Positions 1 through 6,203 of a DNA stretch of 7,150 bases are shown here, piece after piece. The position numbers were made by a program, and so were the translations under genes. Position 1 is the first letter of the stretch. Each line of letters begins with the position of its first letter. Location: the NCBI GenBank assembly GCA_003165115.1, contig PLSJ01000426.1:1-7150 (forward strand). Reading direction: 5' to 3'. Source of the DNA: Syntrophaceae bacterium (GTDB lineage: Bacteria; Desulfobacterota; Syntrophorhabdia; Syntrophorhabdales; WCHB1-27). The notes under the pieces were generated by a model. The model saw nothing but the letters and a program-made list of their open reading frames with translations. It had not been told where the DNA came from and did not search any database.

Positions 1-846
1 CCTCGTCTCTTTCCCGGTCACGTAGGTCCCCCCGTAACTCAGGGCGGTACCGGACGGGAAAGTCCGCACGAAGGAGACATGGGAGGTCCACTTCATGACG
101 GGCTTCAGGGCAAGCCGCTCCCGCAGGGCCTTGCCGGGATAGGAGCCATAGAGCATAATACCCGGCCTCACCATGGTAAAGTGGGCCTCCGGGTAATTGC
201 AGATGGCGCCGCTGTTCGCCATATGCACGAATTTGGGCTCGATCCCGTTTTTTTTCAGCAGGTCCAGGCTTTCGGTGAAACGGGCCACCTGCCGCAACCC
301 CCGGTCGTCCCGGATCTCCGAGGCGGGGAAATGGCTCATCACGCCTTCGATCTCGACCCCCCGCAATCTCTTGAGCCTGCGTACCAGGCCGTCCATCTCG
401 TCTGTCCCGAAACCGAGCCGGCCCATGCCCGCGTCGATCTTCAGATGCGCCTTCAGGGGCCTCGGCCCCGTGAACGCCTCGACCCTTTCCAACACGTCAA
501 AGGTGCCGACGGCGGCGGTAAGGTCGTAGTCGATGAGGGTATCGAGCCGCTCCCAGGGCATCACCCCGGCAAGCACGAGGATAGGCGCGCGGATCCCTTC
601 TTCACGAAGCTCCTTGCCCTCAGCCATGCTCGAAACCCCGAAATAGGCCGCACCGAGGGACTCAAGCCGGCGCCCCACCGCCACGGCCCCGTGACCGTAA
701 GCGTCCGCCTTGATGACGCACAGAAGCGTCGCGGGCGCCCGCACCAGGCGTTGGATGGTCCGGTAATTCTCCTCCACGGCGCCGAGGTCGATCCACGCTG
801 AAGTCCTCAGCCTCCCCGGTCCATTCGGCCCTACTTCATCGAACAT
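1..846 (-). CDS. alr: Alanine racemase, C-terminus cut off by window edge
   Basis: PLP-dependent cytoplasmic enzyme interconverting L- and D-alanine, supplying D-Ala for peptidoglycan. The frame is open from the ATG at 846 to base 1, giving 282 residues; family members are usually about 360-380, so roughly the last quarter is missing. Seen in the translation: the N-terminal AWIDLGAVEENY (residues 17-28); KADAYGHG (46-53), whose Lys46 is the expected PLP Schiff-base lysine; MGRLGF (141-146) in the barrel; HMANSGA (208-214); and RPGIMLYG (227-234), whose Arg contacts the PLP ring nitrogen in the family. SYGGTY (270-275) holds Tyr271, the equivalent of the second catalytic base (Tyr265 in Geobacillus Alr). 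Both catalytic residues are therefore present. The start is supported by GGGAG (854-858) seven bases upstream of the ATG. It lies 96 bp downstream of hemL on the same strand, and I see no convincing promoter in the gap, so co-transcription is possible. Family assignment is firm; the intactness of the missing end is unknown. Confidence 0.95.
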   Translation of the reverse strand, partial: MFDEVGPNGPGRLRTSAWIDLGAVEENYRTIQRLVRAPATLLCVIKADAYGHGAVAVGRRLESLGAAYFGVSSMAEGKELREEGIRAPILVLAGVMPWERLDTLIDYDLTAAVGTFDVLERVEAFTGPRPLKAHLKIDAGMGRLGFGTDEMDGLVRRLKRLRGVEIEGVMSHFPASEIRDDRGLRQVARFTESLDLLKKNGIEPKFVHMANSGAICNYPEAHFTMVRPGIMLYGSYPGKALRERLALKPVMKWTSHVSFVRTFPSGTALSYGGTYVTGKETR

Positions 847-941
847 CCCTTATCTCCCACACGCGCCCGTCAGCACACGATCCCCGTACTTACGCCCAAC
901 GGGTGCGAGGCACGATACTTAACCGGGTCGAGCCGCAGATA

Positions 942-957
942 ATCAAGAGTTCTTGAT
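942..957. repeat. Short palindrome over the hemL stop codon
   Basis: Minus-strand reading ATCAAGAACTCTTGAT: two perfect 7-base arms around a 2-base centre, covering the last codons and the TGA stop of hemL. A 2-base loop is too tight for a good RNA hairpin and no T-run follows, so it does not look like a terminator. It could be a protein-binding dyad ahead of alr, or chance from the Lys-Ile-Lys-Asn-Ser codons. Confidence 0.3.
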
Positions 958-2232
958 CTTCCTGAACACCCGCCGGAAGGTCTCGACGGTCTTCTCGACC
1001 ACCCCGTCGTCGTGGGCCAGCGTCAGGAACGCCGCCTCATACTGGCTCGGGGCGAAGAAAATGCCTTCATCCAGCATCGCCTTAAAGAATGCTTCATAGA
1101 GACGGCGGTCTGAAGAGACCGCGGTTTCGTAATCGACGACGTCGCGATCGTTGAAAAAACCGGTGAACATGGCGGTTGCGCTGTTTATGGTGTAGGCCAC
1201 CCCTTCTTCGCGGGCGGCCTCCGAGACGCCATTCCCAAGCCTTTCCAGTCTCGCCCGGAGCAGGTCGTAGGGCATCTCTTCCTTGAGACGGGTCAGGGTG
1301 TAAATGCCCGCCCTCACCGCGACGGGGTTGCCGGAAAGGGTGCCGGCCTGGTACACGCCGCCGAGTGGGGCAAGCTTCTCCATCAATGCGCGGCTCCCCC
1401 CAAAGGCGCCGATAGGGAACCCGCCCCCTATGATCTTTCCGAGGCAGGTCAGATCGGGCCGCACGCCGTACATCTCCTGTGCGCCCCCATAGGCCACCCT
1501 GAAGCCGGTAATCACCTCATCGAACACCAGGAGGATACCGTGCCTGTCGCAGAGGTCCCGCACATCCTGGAGAAACGTCTCCCCGGGGAGGACCAGCCCC
1601 ATGTTGCCCATGAGGGGTTCCATGATAAGGCACGCGATATCTTTCCGGTCCTTCACGATCCGCCACACCGTATCGATGTGGTTGAAGTCGGCCACCAACG
1701 TGTGCTTCGCCAGGTCGGCGGGTATCCCCTCGCTGTCCGGCACCCCATAGGTGGCCAGACCCGATCCGGCCTTGACGAGCAGGCTGTCCACGTGCCCGTG
1801 GTAGCAACCCCTGAATTTGATGACGCCCGCCCTGCCCGTCGCGCCGCGGGTCAGCCTGACGGCGCTCATGGTCGCTTCCGTGCCCGAACTGGTGAGACGC
1901 ACCATCTCCATCGACGGGAAGGCGTCGACGATCATCCGCGCAAGGACCGGCTCATAGGGGTGACAGGCGCCGAAGCTCGTCCCGTCCATGACCGCCGCCT
2001 GCGCCTCCCGGACCAGGCCTGCGTCCGCATGGCCGAGTATGATCGCGCCCCATGAAGAGACAAAGTCGAGGTAGGTGTTTCCGTCGACATCAAAGAGGCA
2101 GGGGCCTTTTGCATGGTCCACGTAAAACGGCTTGCCCCCCACCGAGAGAAAAGCCCGCACCGGGCTGTTCACCCCTCCGGGAATGAGAGCGACGGCCTGA
2201 TCGTAAAGCTCCTCCGACTTCCTTCTGTTCAT
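943..2232 (-). CDS. hemL: Glutamate-1-semialdehyde 2,1-aminomutase (HemL)
   Basis: PLP enzyme converting glutamate-1-semialdehyde to 5-aminolevulinate, the last step of the C5 (tRNA-Glu) route to heme, siroheme and cobalamin; cytoplasmic, fold-type I aminotransferase family. At 429 residues it is full length (E. coli HemL is 426). Seen in order: IPGGVNSPVRAF (17-28), typical of this family; SSGTEA (115-120), phosphate binding; YHGH (144-147); KAGSG (154-158); FDEVITGFR (237-245), whose Asp pairs with the PLP pyridine nitrogen; LGKIIGGG (264-271), with Lys266 as the PLP lysine; and YQAGTLSGNPVA (294-305). The ATG at 2232 is the first start codon after an in-frame TGA and aligns with the known N-terminus; no other start lies nearby downstream. 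AAGGAG (2234-2239) sits only one base from the ATG, which is unusually close, and a good promoter box lies just before it (see the promoter entry). alr follows 96 bp downstream on the same strand. The assignment is secure. Confidence 0.98.
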   Translation of the reverse strand: MNRRKSEELYDQAVALIPGGVNSPVRAFLSVGGKPFYVDHAKGPCLFDVDGNTYLDFVSSWGAIILGHADAGLVREAQAAVMDGTSFGACHPYEPVLARMIVDAFPSMEMVRLTSSGTEATMSAVRLTRGATGRAGVIKFRGCYHGHVDSLLVKAGSGLATYGVPDSEGIPADLAKHTLVADFNHIDTVWRIVKDRKDIACLIMEPLMGNMGLVLPGETFLQDVRDLCDRHGILLVFDEVITGFRVAYGGAQEMYGVRPDLTCLGKIIGGGFPIGAFGGSRALMEKLAPLGGVYQAGTLSGNPVAVRAGIYTLTRLKEEMPYDLLRARLERLGNGVSEAAREEGVAYTINSATAMFTGFFNDRDVVDYETAVSSDRRLYEAFFKAMLDEGIFFAPSQYEAAFLTLAHDDGVVEKTVETFRRVFRKIKNS

Positions 2233-2240
2233 GCTCCTTA

Positions 2241-2269
2241 ATTCTACTGTTGCGGGCAGCCGCTTTCAA
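2241..2269 (-). promoter_or_regulatory. Putative sigma70 promoter of hemL, very close to the ATG
   Basis: On the minus strand TTGAAA (2264-2269) and TAGAAT (2241-2246) are separated by exactly 17 bases; each hexamer matches the consensus at five of six positions. The -10 box ends eight bases before the ATG, so transcription would be expected to start around 2233-2235, leaving almost no 5' leader and removing most of the AAGGAG sequence from the mRNA. If this promoter is used, hemL mRNA is leaderless or nearly so. If it is a chance match, a promoter farther up in the AT-rich part of the gap would be needed. The boxes are seen; the start point is inferred from standard spacing. Confidence 0.5.
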
Positions 2270-2322
2270 GGAAAATATGTCCCTTCGGGAAGACGGGCGC
2301 ACTTGCGGGGGCCCTCTCTCCA

Positions 2323-2369
2323 CTTTTTTAAATTCCACTATTAATTTGAGAACTTCTATGATATATTAT
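2323..2369 (+). promoter_or_regulatory. AT-rich island, probable promoter region of the helicase gene
   Basis: This stretch is strikingly A/T-rich within a GC-rich window. It offers good -10 candidates on the plus strand: TATGAT (2357-2362), and TATATT or TATTAT just after it (2362-2369). No strong -35 hexamer sits at 16-18 bases; the best for TATGAT is the weak TTCCAC (2333-2338). The helicase mRNA would then carry a leader of roughly 90-100 bases, including a small GGCCG/CGGCC inverted pair (from 2419, closing just before the ribosome site). A minus-strand promoter for hemL could also lie here. The exact start is not determined. Confidence 0.4.
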
Positions 2370-2468
2370 CCCTGCTACTTTCAGCCTCTCAGCTTTCCCA
2401 TTGTTCAACCTTACGGATGGCCGATTGCCGGGCGGACGGAGCGGCCAGAAACTATTTCAAGGAGAGCT

Positions 2469-3656
2469 ATGCAAAGCGCAACGTTTAACGAGTTGGATTT
2501 GTCGACAGAGATGCAAAAAGCAGTGGCGGACATGGGATTCGAGACGCTTACACCGATCCAGTCGGAGACGATCCCTCTTATACTGGAGGGAAAAGACGTG
2601 ATCGGTCAGGCGCAAACAGGCACCGGCAAAACCCTTGCCTTCGGGCTTCCCCTCATCGAGATGCTTCCGCGAAAGGGAATTTGGACGGAAGCGGTCATCC
2701 TCTGCCCCACGAGGGAGCTTGCGGTCCAGGTTGCCGAAGAGCTGATGAGGCTCGCAAAATACAGGAGAGACCTTCATATAGTGCCTGTCTACGGTGGTCA
2801 GCCCATTCAGAAGCAGTTGATGAGCCTGAAGAAGGGCGCGCGGATCATCGTCGGCACGCCGGGACGCGTCATGGACCATATGCAGAGGGGCACGCTCCGG
2901 TTTGATAAGGTACGCATGGTCGTTCTCGACGAGGCGGACAAGATGCTCGATATGGGGTTCGTCGACGACATGAAGACAATCCTCTGGGCCATGCCGGACG
3001 AGCGCCAGACGCTCCTTTTCTCCGCGACGATGCCCCAGTCGATCATGGACCTGGTGAGGAAATTCCAGAGAGACCCGCAGGTGGTCAACGTGGTAGGGGA
3101 GCATATGACGGTGCCCGAAGTGGAGCAGACCTTCTTCGAGGTAAAACCATGGATGAAGCTGGATACGCTCTGCCGGCTTATCGATACGTATACACCCACG
3201 TCATCCCTGGTCTTCTGCAATACGAAGAGACGGGTCGACCAGATCGTCAAGGACCTGCAGAGCAGAGGGTACATGGCGGACAGCCTGCACGGAGACATGA
3301 CCCAGGCCCGCCGCGATCACGCCATGTCGAAATTCCGCAAGAAAACTCTCCGCATACTCGTGGCGACCGACGTCGCCGCCCGGGGCATCGACGTGAACGA
3401 CATCGAGGCGGTCATCAATTACGATATACCCCAGGATGACCAGTATTACGTGCACAGGATCGGAAGGACGGCGCGCATGGGCAAAGGCGGCCGGGCGTTT
3501 ACCCTGGTGCTGCCCGATCAGCTTCCCAAGCTGCGGGACATACAGGACAAGGCCGGGACGAGGATAATGCGGCAGATCATGCCCCGCCTCAAAGAGAAGA
3601 GCCAGCACGGCCCCGAGACTGCCCGCGAGTCTGAAAGCCTGGCGGGACGCCCTTAA
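2469..3656 (+). CDS. DEAD-box ATP-dependent RNA helicase (DeaD/CshA type)
   Basis: ATP-driven RNA unwinding protein; relatives act in ribosome assembly, mRNA decay and cold adaptation. At 395 residues it is a compact core helicase. All family motifs are seen: Q motif TPIQ (28-31); motif I AQTGTGKT (48-55); Ia PTRELA (80-85); Ib TPGR (130-133); II DEAD (154-157); III SAT (185-187); IV around LVFCNTKR (247-254); V ATDVAARGID (299-308); VI HRIGRTAR (329-336). Only about 60 residues follow motif VI, ending in a polar tail. There is no long RNA-binding extension (DbpA-like, or the arginine/glycine-rich tail of E. coli DeaD), so a specific role cannot be assigned. The ATG at 2469 is chosen because AAGGAG (2459-2464) precedes it by four bases and the protein then begins right at the Q-motif region; the frame stays open upstream to about 2250, but that part looks non-coding. 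It appears monocistronic, divergent from hemL and convergent with the permease. A cold-shock role would be inference only. Confidence 0.95.
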   Translation: MQSATFNELDLSTEMQKAVADMGFETLTPIQSETIPLILEGKDVIGQAQTGTGKTLAFGLPLIEMLPRKGIWTEAVILCPTRELAVQVAEELMRLAKYRRDLHIVPVYGGQPIQKQLMSLKKGARIIVGTPGRVMDHMQRGTLRFDKVRMVVLDEADKMLDMGFVDDMKTILWAMPDERQTLLFSATMPQSIMDLVRKFQRDPQVVNVVGEHMTVPEVEQTFFEVKPWMKLDTLCRLIDTYTPTSSLVFCNTKRRVDQIVKDLQSRGYMADSLHGDMTQARRDHAMSKFRKKTLRILVATDVAARGIDVNDIEAVINYDIPQDDQYYVHRIGRTARMGKGGRAFTLVLPDQLPKLRDIQDKAGTRIMRQIMPRLKEKSQHGPETARESESLAGRP

Positions 3657-3673
3657 AAGGGGCACCTTTCCAA

Positions 3674-3710
3674 TCGGCTACCTTGTTGGGTTTCCCTTCG
3701 GGGTAGCCGA
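3674..3710. other. Strong stem-loop in the gap between convergent genes
   Basis: TCGGCTACC (3674-3682) pairs perfectly with GGTAGCCGA (3702-3710), a 9-bp stem around a 19-base loop that itself contains GGG-TTT-CCC (3688-3696). It lies 17 bases after the helicase stop and 11 bases beyond the permease stop, where a shared bidirectional terminator would be expected. However, the run of seven A's (3710-3716) lies on the 3' side in the plus reading. A plus transcript would therefore have the stem followed by A's, and a minus transcript would have the U's before the stem. Neither matches a canonical intrinsic terminator. A smaller hairpin, AAAGG-GGCA-CCTTT (3656-3669), directly precedes it. It may stabilise mRNA 3' ends or stop transcription in another way. 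Confidence 0.5.
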
Positions 3711-3721
3711 AAAAAATCTCC

Positions 3722-5104
3722 CTACAATCCATCGTATGCATGAGGCGACCGCCCTATCACGTAAAGCGGAGCGCCCGCAAGGAGCACGGCAATCCCTATC
3801 AGCCCGCCCCTTCCCGTATACACGACGCTTGAATAGAGCATGTAGAGACAGGCGCCGCAAAAAACGAGCGGCGTCGCGGGATAAAGAGGTACGCGGAAGG
3901 GCCTCGCTATGGCCCTTTCCTTCTTCCGCAACAGCAGCAAAGAGATCCCGACCATCAGGAAAAACAGCCAGAACGCGGGTGCGGTATACGCCACCATCAT
4001 CGAGAAGCCGCCCCGCGAGCCCATGCCGGCCAGCACCAGCGTGATGGCGGCTATGCCCTGAAGGAGAAGTCCCGGCGCGTGCGCCGCTTTATCCCCCCGG
4101 CCGAAAAAGCCGGAAAACACCCCTCCGAAAGCGTCATTCCTCCGGGCGCCTTTGACGATGACGCCGTTCATACTGCCCAGGGCCACAAGGACCACGAGCA
4201 GGCCCATAAAGACGGCGCCCGCCTCACCCGCAACACCGCGCATCGCGCTGGTTGCCGCTGCCCCGGAAGACGCGCACGCCGCGAGCCCGAGGGACCGCAG
4301 GAGGCTATAGTTAAGGAGCAGGTAAATTGCCGTGATGGCCCCTATCCCGCACAGGAGCACGCGGGTCATGTTCTTCCGCGCCCGCCTGACTTCCGAGGAG
4401 AAGTGGGCGATCTCGTTCCATCCCCCGTAGGTAAGGAGCACGAAAATCAGCGCCATGCCCACACCGCCCGCCCCACCGGCAGAATGCGCGGCGGCTGCCC
4501 TGGTGGAGCCGTCCGGCGATGCCACGAGGCCGAAGCCGACTACCGATATCAAACCCAGACCGATGGCCGCCGTCAGTATGCTCCGCGTCCGCTTGCCTTC
4601 CGGGACGCCCATTATATTGATGAAGGTGAGGAGGACGATAGCGCCGACCGCATAGACGGCCGACGAGTAAGGGCCTAGCCTCACGACCTCGGAGGCATAA
4701 TCGCCTATAACAAACGCGTGCATCGCGACCAGGCCCGTTTGGACCACCGACAGGCGGGACCAGGCGAAGAGGAAGGCCGGTCCGTCCCCGAAGGCGCGCT
4801 CCAGGTAGTGGTAGTCGCCTCCGGGATGTGGGTACGCCGAGGCCAATTCCGCGTAACAAAGCGCGCCGACGAGGGAAATCGCTCCGCCGGCAAGCCAGAG
4901 GAGCAACACGCCGCCGTTGCTGTGACACTGGGCCGCGACGAGCGAGGGCGTCTTGAAGATGCCGGCGCCCAACACCATCCCCACGATGATCGCGGCGCCG
5001 TCCGGGACGGTGAAGATGCCCCTTGACGGCCTCTCTTTCCGGGAGCGGCGCTCCCCTTCCGTCTCCTCCTGTGCCACCAGTCTTATGTGTCGTCTTGACA
5101 ACAA
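3722..5104 (-). CDS. APC-family amino acid permease
   Basis: Inner-membrane secondary transporter of the amino acid-polyamine-organocation superfamily, probably moving an amino acid by proton symport or exchange; the substrate cannot be told from sequence. It has 460 residues with about 12 hydrophobic segments after a charged 30-residue N-terminus. Seen: VLGAGIF (44-50), the TM1 substrate-binding glycine motif; YPHPGGDYHYLERAFG (91-106), the conserved loop after TM2; LTYGGWNEIAHFSSEVRRARKNM (in 224-246), typical of TM6 and its loop; and RPFRVPLYPATPLVF (401-415) before the last two helices. The usual A-M-A-R-D-G loop after TM8 is replaced by a divergent stretch (320-345). The start is unclear: the frame has no ATG before codon 43, inside TM1. 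TTG at 5104 gives a sensible N-terminus and GTG at 5077 is an alternative; neither has a strong ribosome site. It follows accA by 125 bp on the same strand and has its own promoter candidate. Family sure; start and substrate not. Confidence 0.88.
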   Translation of the reverse strand: MLSRRHIRLVAQEETEGERRSRKERPSRGIFTVPDGAAIIVGMVLGAGIFKTPSLVAAQCHSNGGVLLLWLAGGAISLVGALCYAELASAYPHPGGDYHYLERAFGDGPAFLFAWSRLSVVQTGLVAMHAFVIGDYASEVVRLGPYSSAVYAVGAIVLLTFINIMGVPEGKRTRSILTAAIGLGLISVVGFGLVASPDGSTRAAAAHSAGGAGGVGMALIFVLLTYGGWNEIAHFSSEVRRARKNMTRVLLCGIGAITAIYLLLNYSLLRSLGLAACASSGAAATSAMRGVAGEAGAVFMGLLVVLVALGSMNGVIVKGARRNDAFGGVFSGFFGRGDKAAHAPGLLLQGIAAITLVLAGMGSRGGFSMMVAYTAPAFWLFFLMVGISLLLLRKKERAIARPFRVPLYPATPLVFCGACLYMLYSSVVYTGRGGLIGIAVLLAGAPLYVIGRSPHAYDGL

Positions 5105-5142
5105 ATCGCCGACCTGCCTTCCCTGTGGCGGATTAATGTATA

Positions 5143-5172
5143 AACCTAATGTCGCCCTCGTTCGCCTGTCAA
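5143..5172 (-). promoter_or_regulatory. Putative sigma70 promoter of the permease gene
   Basis: On the minus strand a perfect -35 hexamer TTGACA (5167-5172) is followed after 18 bases by TAGGTT (5143-5148), which keeps the important first two and last bases of the -10 consensus. The expected start is around 5135-5137, giving a leader of about 30 bases to the TTG start at 5104. A second AT-rich candidate, TATACA (5138-5143), is 23 bases from the -35 and too far. This suggests the permease can be transcribed independently of accA. Confidence 0.45.
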
Positions 5173-5184
5173 GCCGGGGGAAAA

Positions 5185-5224
5185 GGAAGGAAGAAGCGGC
5201 GGGTAAAGGCGGAAGGAAGAAGCG
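5185..5224. repeat. 14-bp direct repeat, two copies
   Basis: GGAAGGAAGAAGCG occurs perfectly at 5185-5198 and again at 5211-5224, 26 bases start to start, just downstream of the accA stop. On the accA-sense strand the tract is pyrimidine-rich. No further copy is seen in the window. It may be a local duplication, a binding site pair, or slippage in a low-complexity purine run. No hairpin plus T-run terminator for accA is visible here. Confidence 0.6.
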
Positions 5225-5229
5225 ACTCG

Positions 5230-6189
5230 TTACCGCTCTTCGAATATGCCCATTTTCCGGAATTTCTCGTATCTCTGTGTTTTGAGGTCTTCACCGCACA
5301 TCTGTTGCAGGTCTTTGAGGTGCTTCGCTATCACCGACGACACGGCCTCGAAGGTTGCAGCCCAGTCCCTGTGCGCACCTCCGAAAGGCTCGGGCGCGAT
5401 CTCGTCGATTACCTTCAGGGCGTAGAGGTCCTGGGCCGTAGGCTTGAGGGTGTCCGCGGCCAGAGGCCCTTTCGATCCGTCTCTCCAGAGGATCGCCGCG
5501 CACCCTTCCGGTGAGATGACGGAATAGATCGCATTTTCCATCATGAGGATCCTGTTGCCCACGCCTATGGCCAAAGCCCCTCCGCTCCCGCCCTCGCCGA
5601 TGACGATCGAGATGACCGGGATGGAAAGGGAAAACATGTACTCTATGCTCGATGCGATAGTCTCGGCCTGGCCCCGCTCCTCGGCCCCCACGCCGGGAAA
5701 AGCGCCCGGCGTGTCGATGAAGGTAATGAGCGGCTTGCACCATCGGTCGGCAAGCTCCATCAGCCTCATCGACTTCCTGTACCCTTCCGGGTTGGCCATG
5801 CCGAAGTTCCTTGCCGCCATGTCGCTTAAGGTGTTGCCCTTCTGCTGCCCCACGACAGCGACGCTGATGCCGTTGAACCGTGCGAACCCGGCGATCACGG
5901 CCGGATCGTCCCTGAACCTCCGGTCTCCGTGGATCTCGATAAAATCGGTGCACAGGTTCTGGATATAATCGAGCGTGTGGGGACGGTTCAGGTGGCGTGA
6001 GAGCTGGCAGCGCTGCCAGTTGCTCAGGTTACCGTAGATGTCTTTCTCCGCCTTCGAGACCTTCTTCAACAGCCCATCCAGCTCCTTGGCATAGTGGGCA
6101 TCCCTCACGTCGTGAAACTTCCTTATCTCTTCAATCCTGCGCTCAAGGGGCTCAAGCTTCTTTTCGAAATCGAGATAATATCGCTTCAT
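5230..6189 (-). CDS. accA: Acetyl-CoA carboxylase carboxyltransferase subunit alpha
   Basis: With AccD it forms the carboxyltransferase that moves CO2 from carboxybiotin-BCCP to acetyl-CoA, giving malonyl-CoA for fatty-acid synthesis; cytoplasmic. From the chosen ATG it is 319 residues, the same as E. coli AccA. Seen: a charged helical N-terminus (LDFEKKLEPLERRIEEI, 6-22) usual in the family; IHGDR (86-90); QQKGN (115-119); MANPEGYRKSMRLMELA (131-147); FIDTPGAFPGVGAEERGQAE (157-176); GEGGSGGALAIG (198-209), the glycine-rich oxyanion/CoA-binding segment; and SVISPEGCAAILW (223-235). The start at 6189 is chosen because it overlaps the dnaE stop as ATGA and is preceded by GAGGTGAT (6196-6203), an eight-base anti-Shine-Dalgarno match six bases away inside the dnaE 3' end. 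The frame stays open upstream to about 6393, but only as a shadow of dnaE. dnaE-accA adjacency is also known from E. coli. AccD and the biotin carboxylase genes are not in the window. Confidence 0.98.
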   Translation of the reverse strand: MKRYYLDFEKKLEPLERRIEEIRKFHDVRDAHYAKELDGLLKKVSKAEKDIYGNLSNWQRCQLSRHLNRPHTLDYIQNLCTDFIEIHGDRRFRDDPAVIAGFARFNGISVAVVGQQKGNTLSDMAARNFGMANPEGYRKSMRLMELADRWCKPLITFIDTPGAFPGVGAEERGQAETIASSIEYMFSLSIPVISIVIGEGGSGGALAIGVGNRILMMENAIYSVISPEGCAAILWRDGSKGPLAADTLKPTAQDLYALKVIDEIAPEPFGGAHRDWAATFEAVSSVIAKHLKDLQQMCGEDLKTQRYEKFRKMGIFEER

Positions 6190-6203
6190 CCCGCCATCAC
6201 CTC
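6186..6203 (-). promoter_or_regulatory. dnaE/accA ATGA overlap with internal ribosome site
   Basis: The minus strand reads GAGGTGAT (6196-6203), six spacer bases, then ATGA (6186-6189), in which ATG starts accA and TGA ends dnaE. The ribosome site is built from the dnaE codons for Glu-Val-Met. This arrangement is classic for termination-reinitiation coupling. The strength of the Shine-Dalgarno match also allows independent initiation, so accA could be translated in excess of dnaE from the same mRNA. Confidence 0.75.

Noticed and set aside
79..801. Long plus-strand open frame (240 codons) opposite alr
   Set aside because: It lies wholly antisense to a clear alanine racemase, is rich in Pro/Arg/His as expected for a GC-rich shadow frame, and matches no family I recognise.
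942..957. Palindrome at the hemL end as a transcription terminator
   Set aside because: The loop is only two bases and no T-run follows on the minus strand; kept only as a low-confidence dyad.
2250..2468. N-terminal extension of the helicase by 73 codons
   Set aside because: The frame is open, but it runs through the AT-rich promoter island and the hemL promoter boxes, the predicted residues look non-homologous, and the ATG at 2469 has a proper ribosome site and gives a normal family start.
3850..3877. CGCCGC/GCGGCG inverted repeat around an A run, as a terminator
   Set aside because: It lies inside the permease coding region well before the stop and is explained by codons in a GC-rich gene.
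4070..4160. Double frameshift explaining the divergent permease loop
   Set aside because: The other two minus-strand frames across this stretch hit stops or give sequence with no resemblance to the missing family motif, so the divergence seems genuine.
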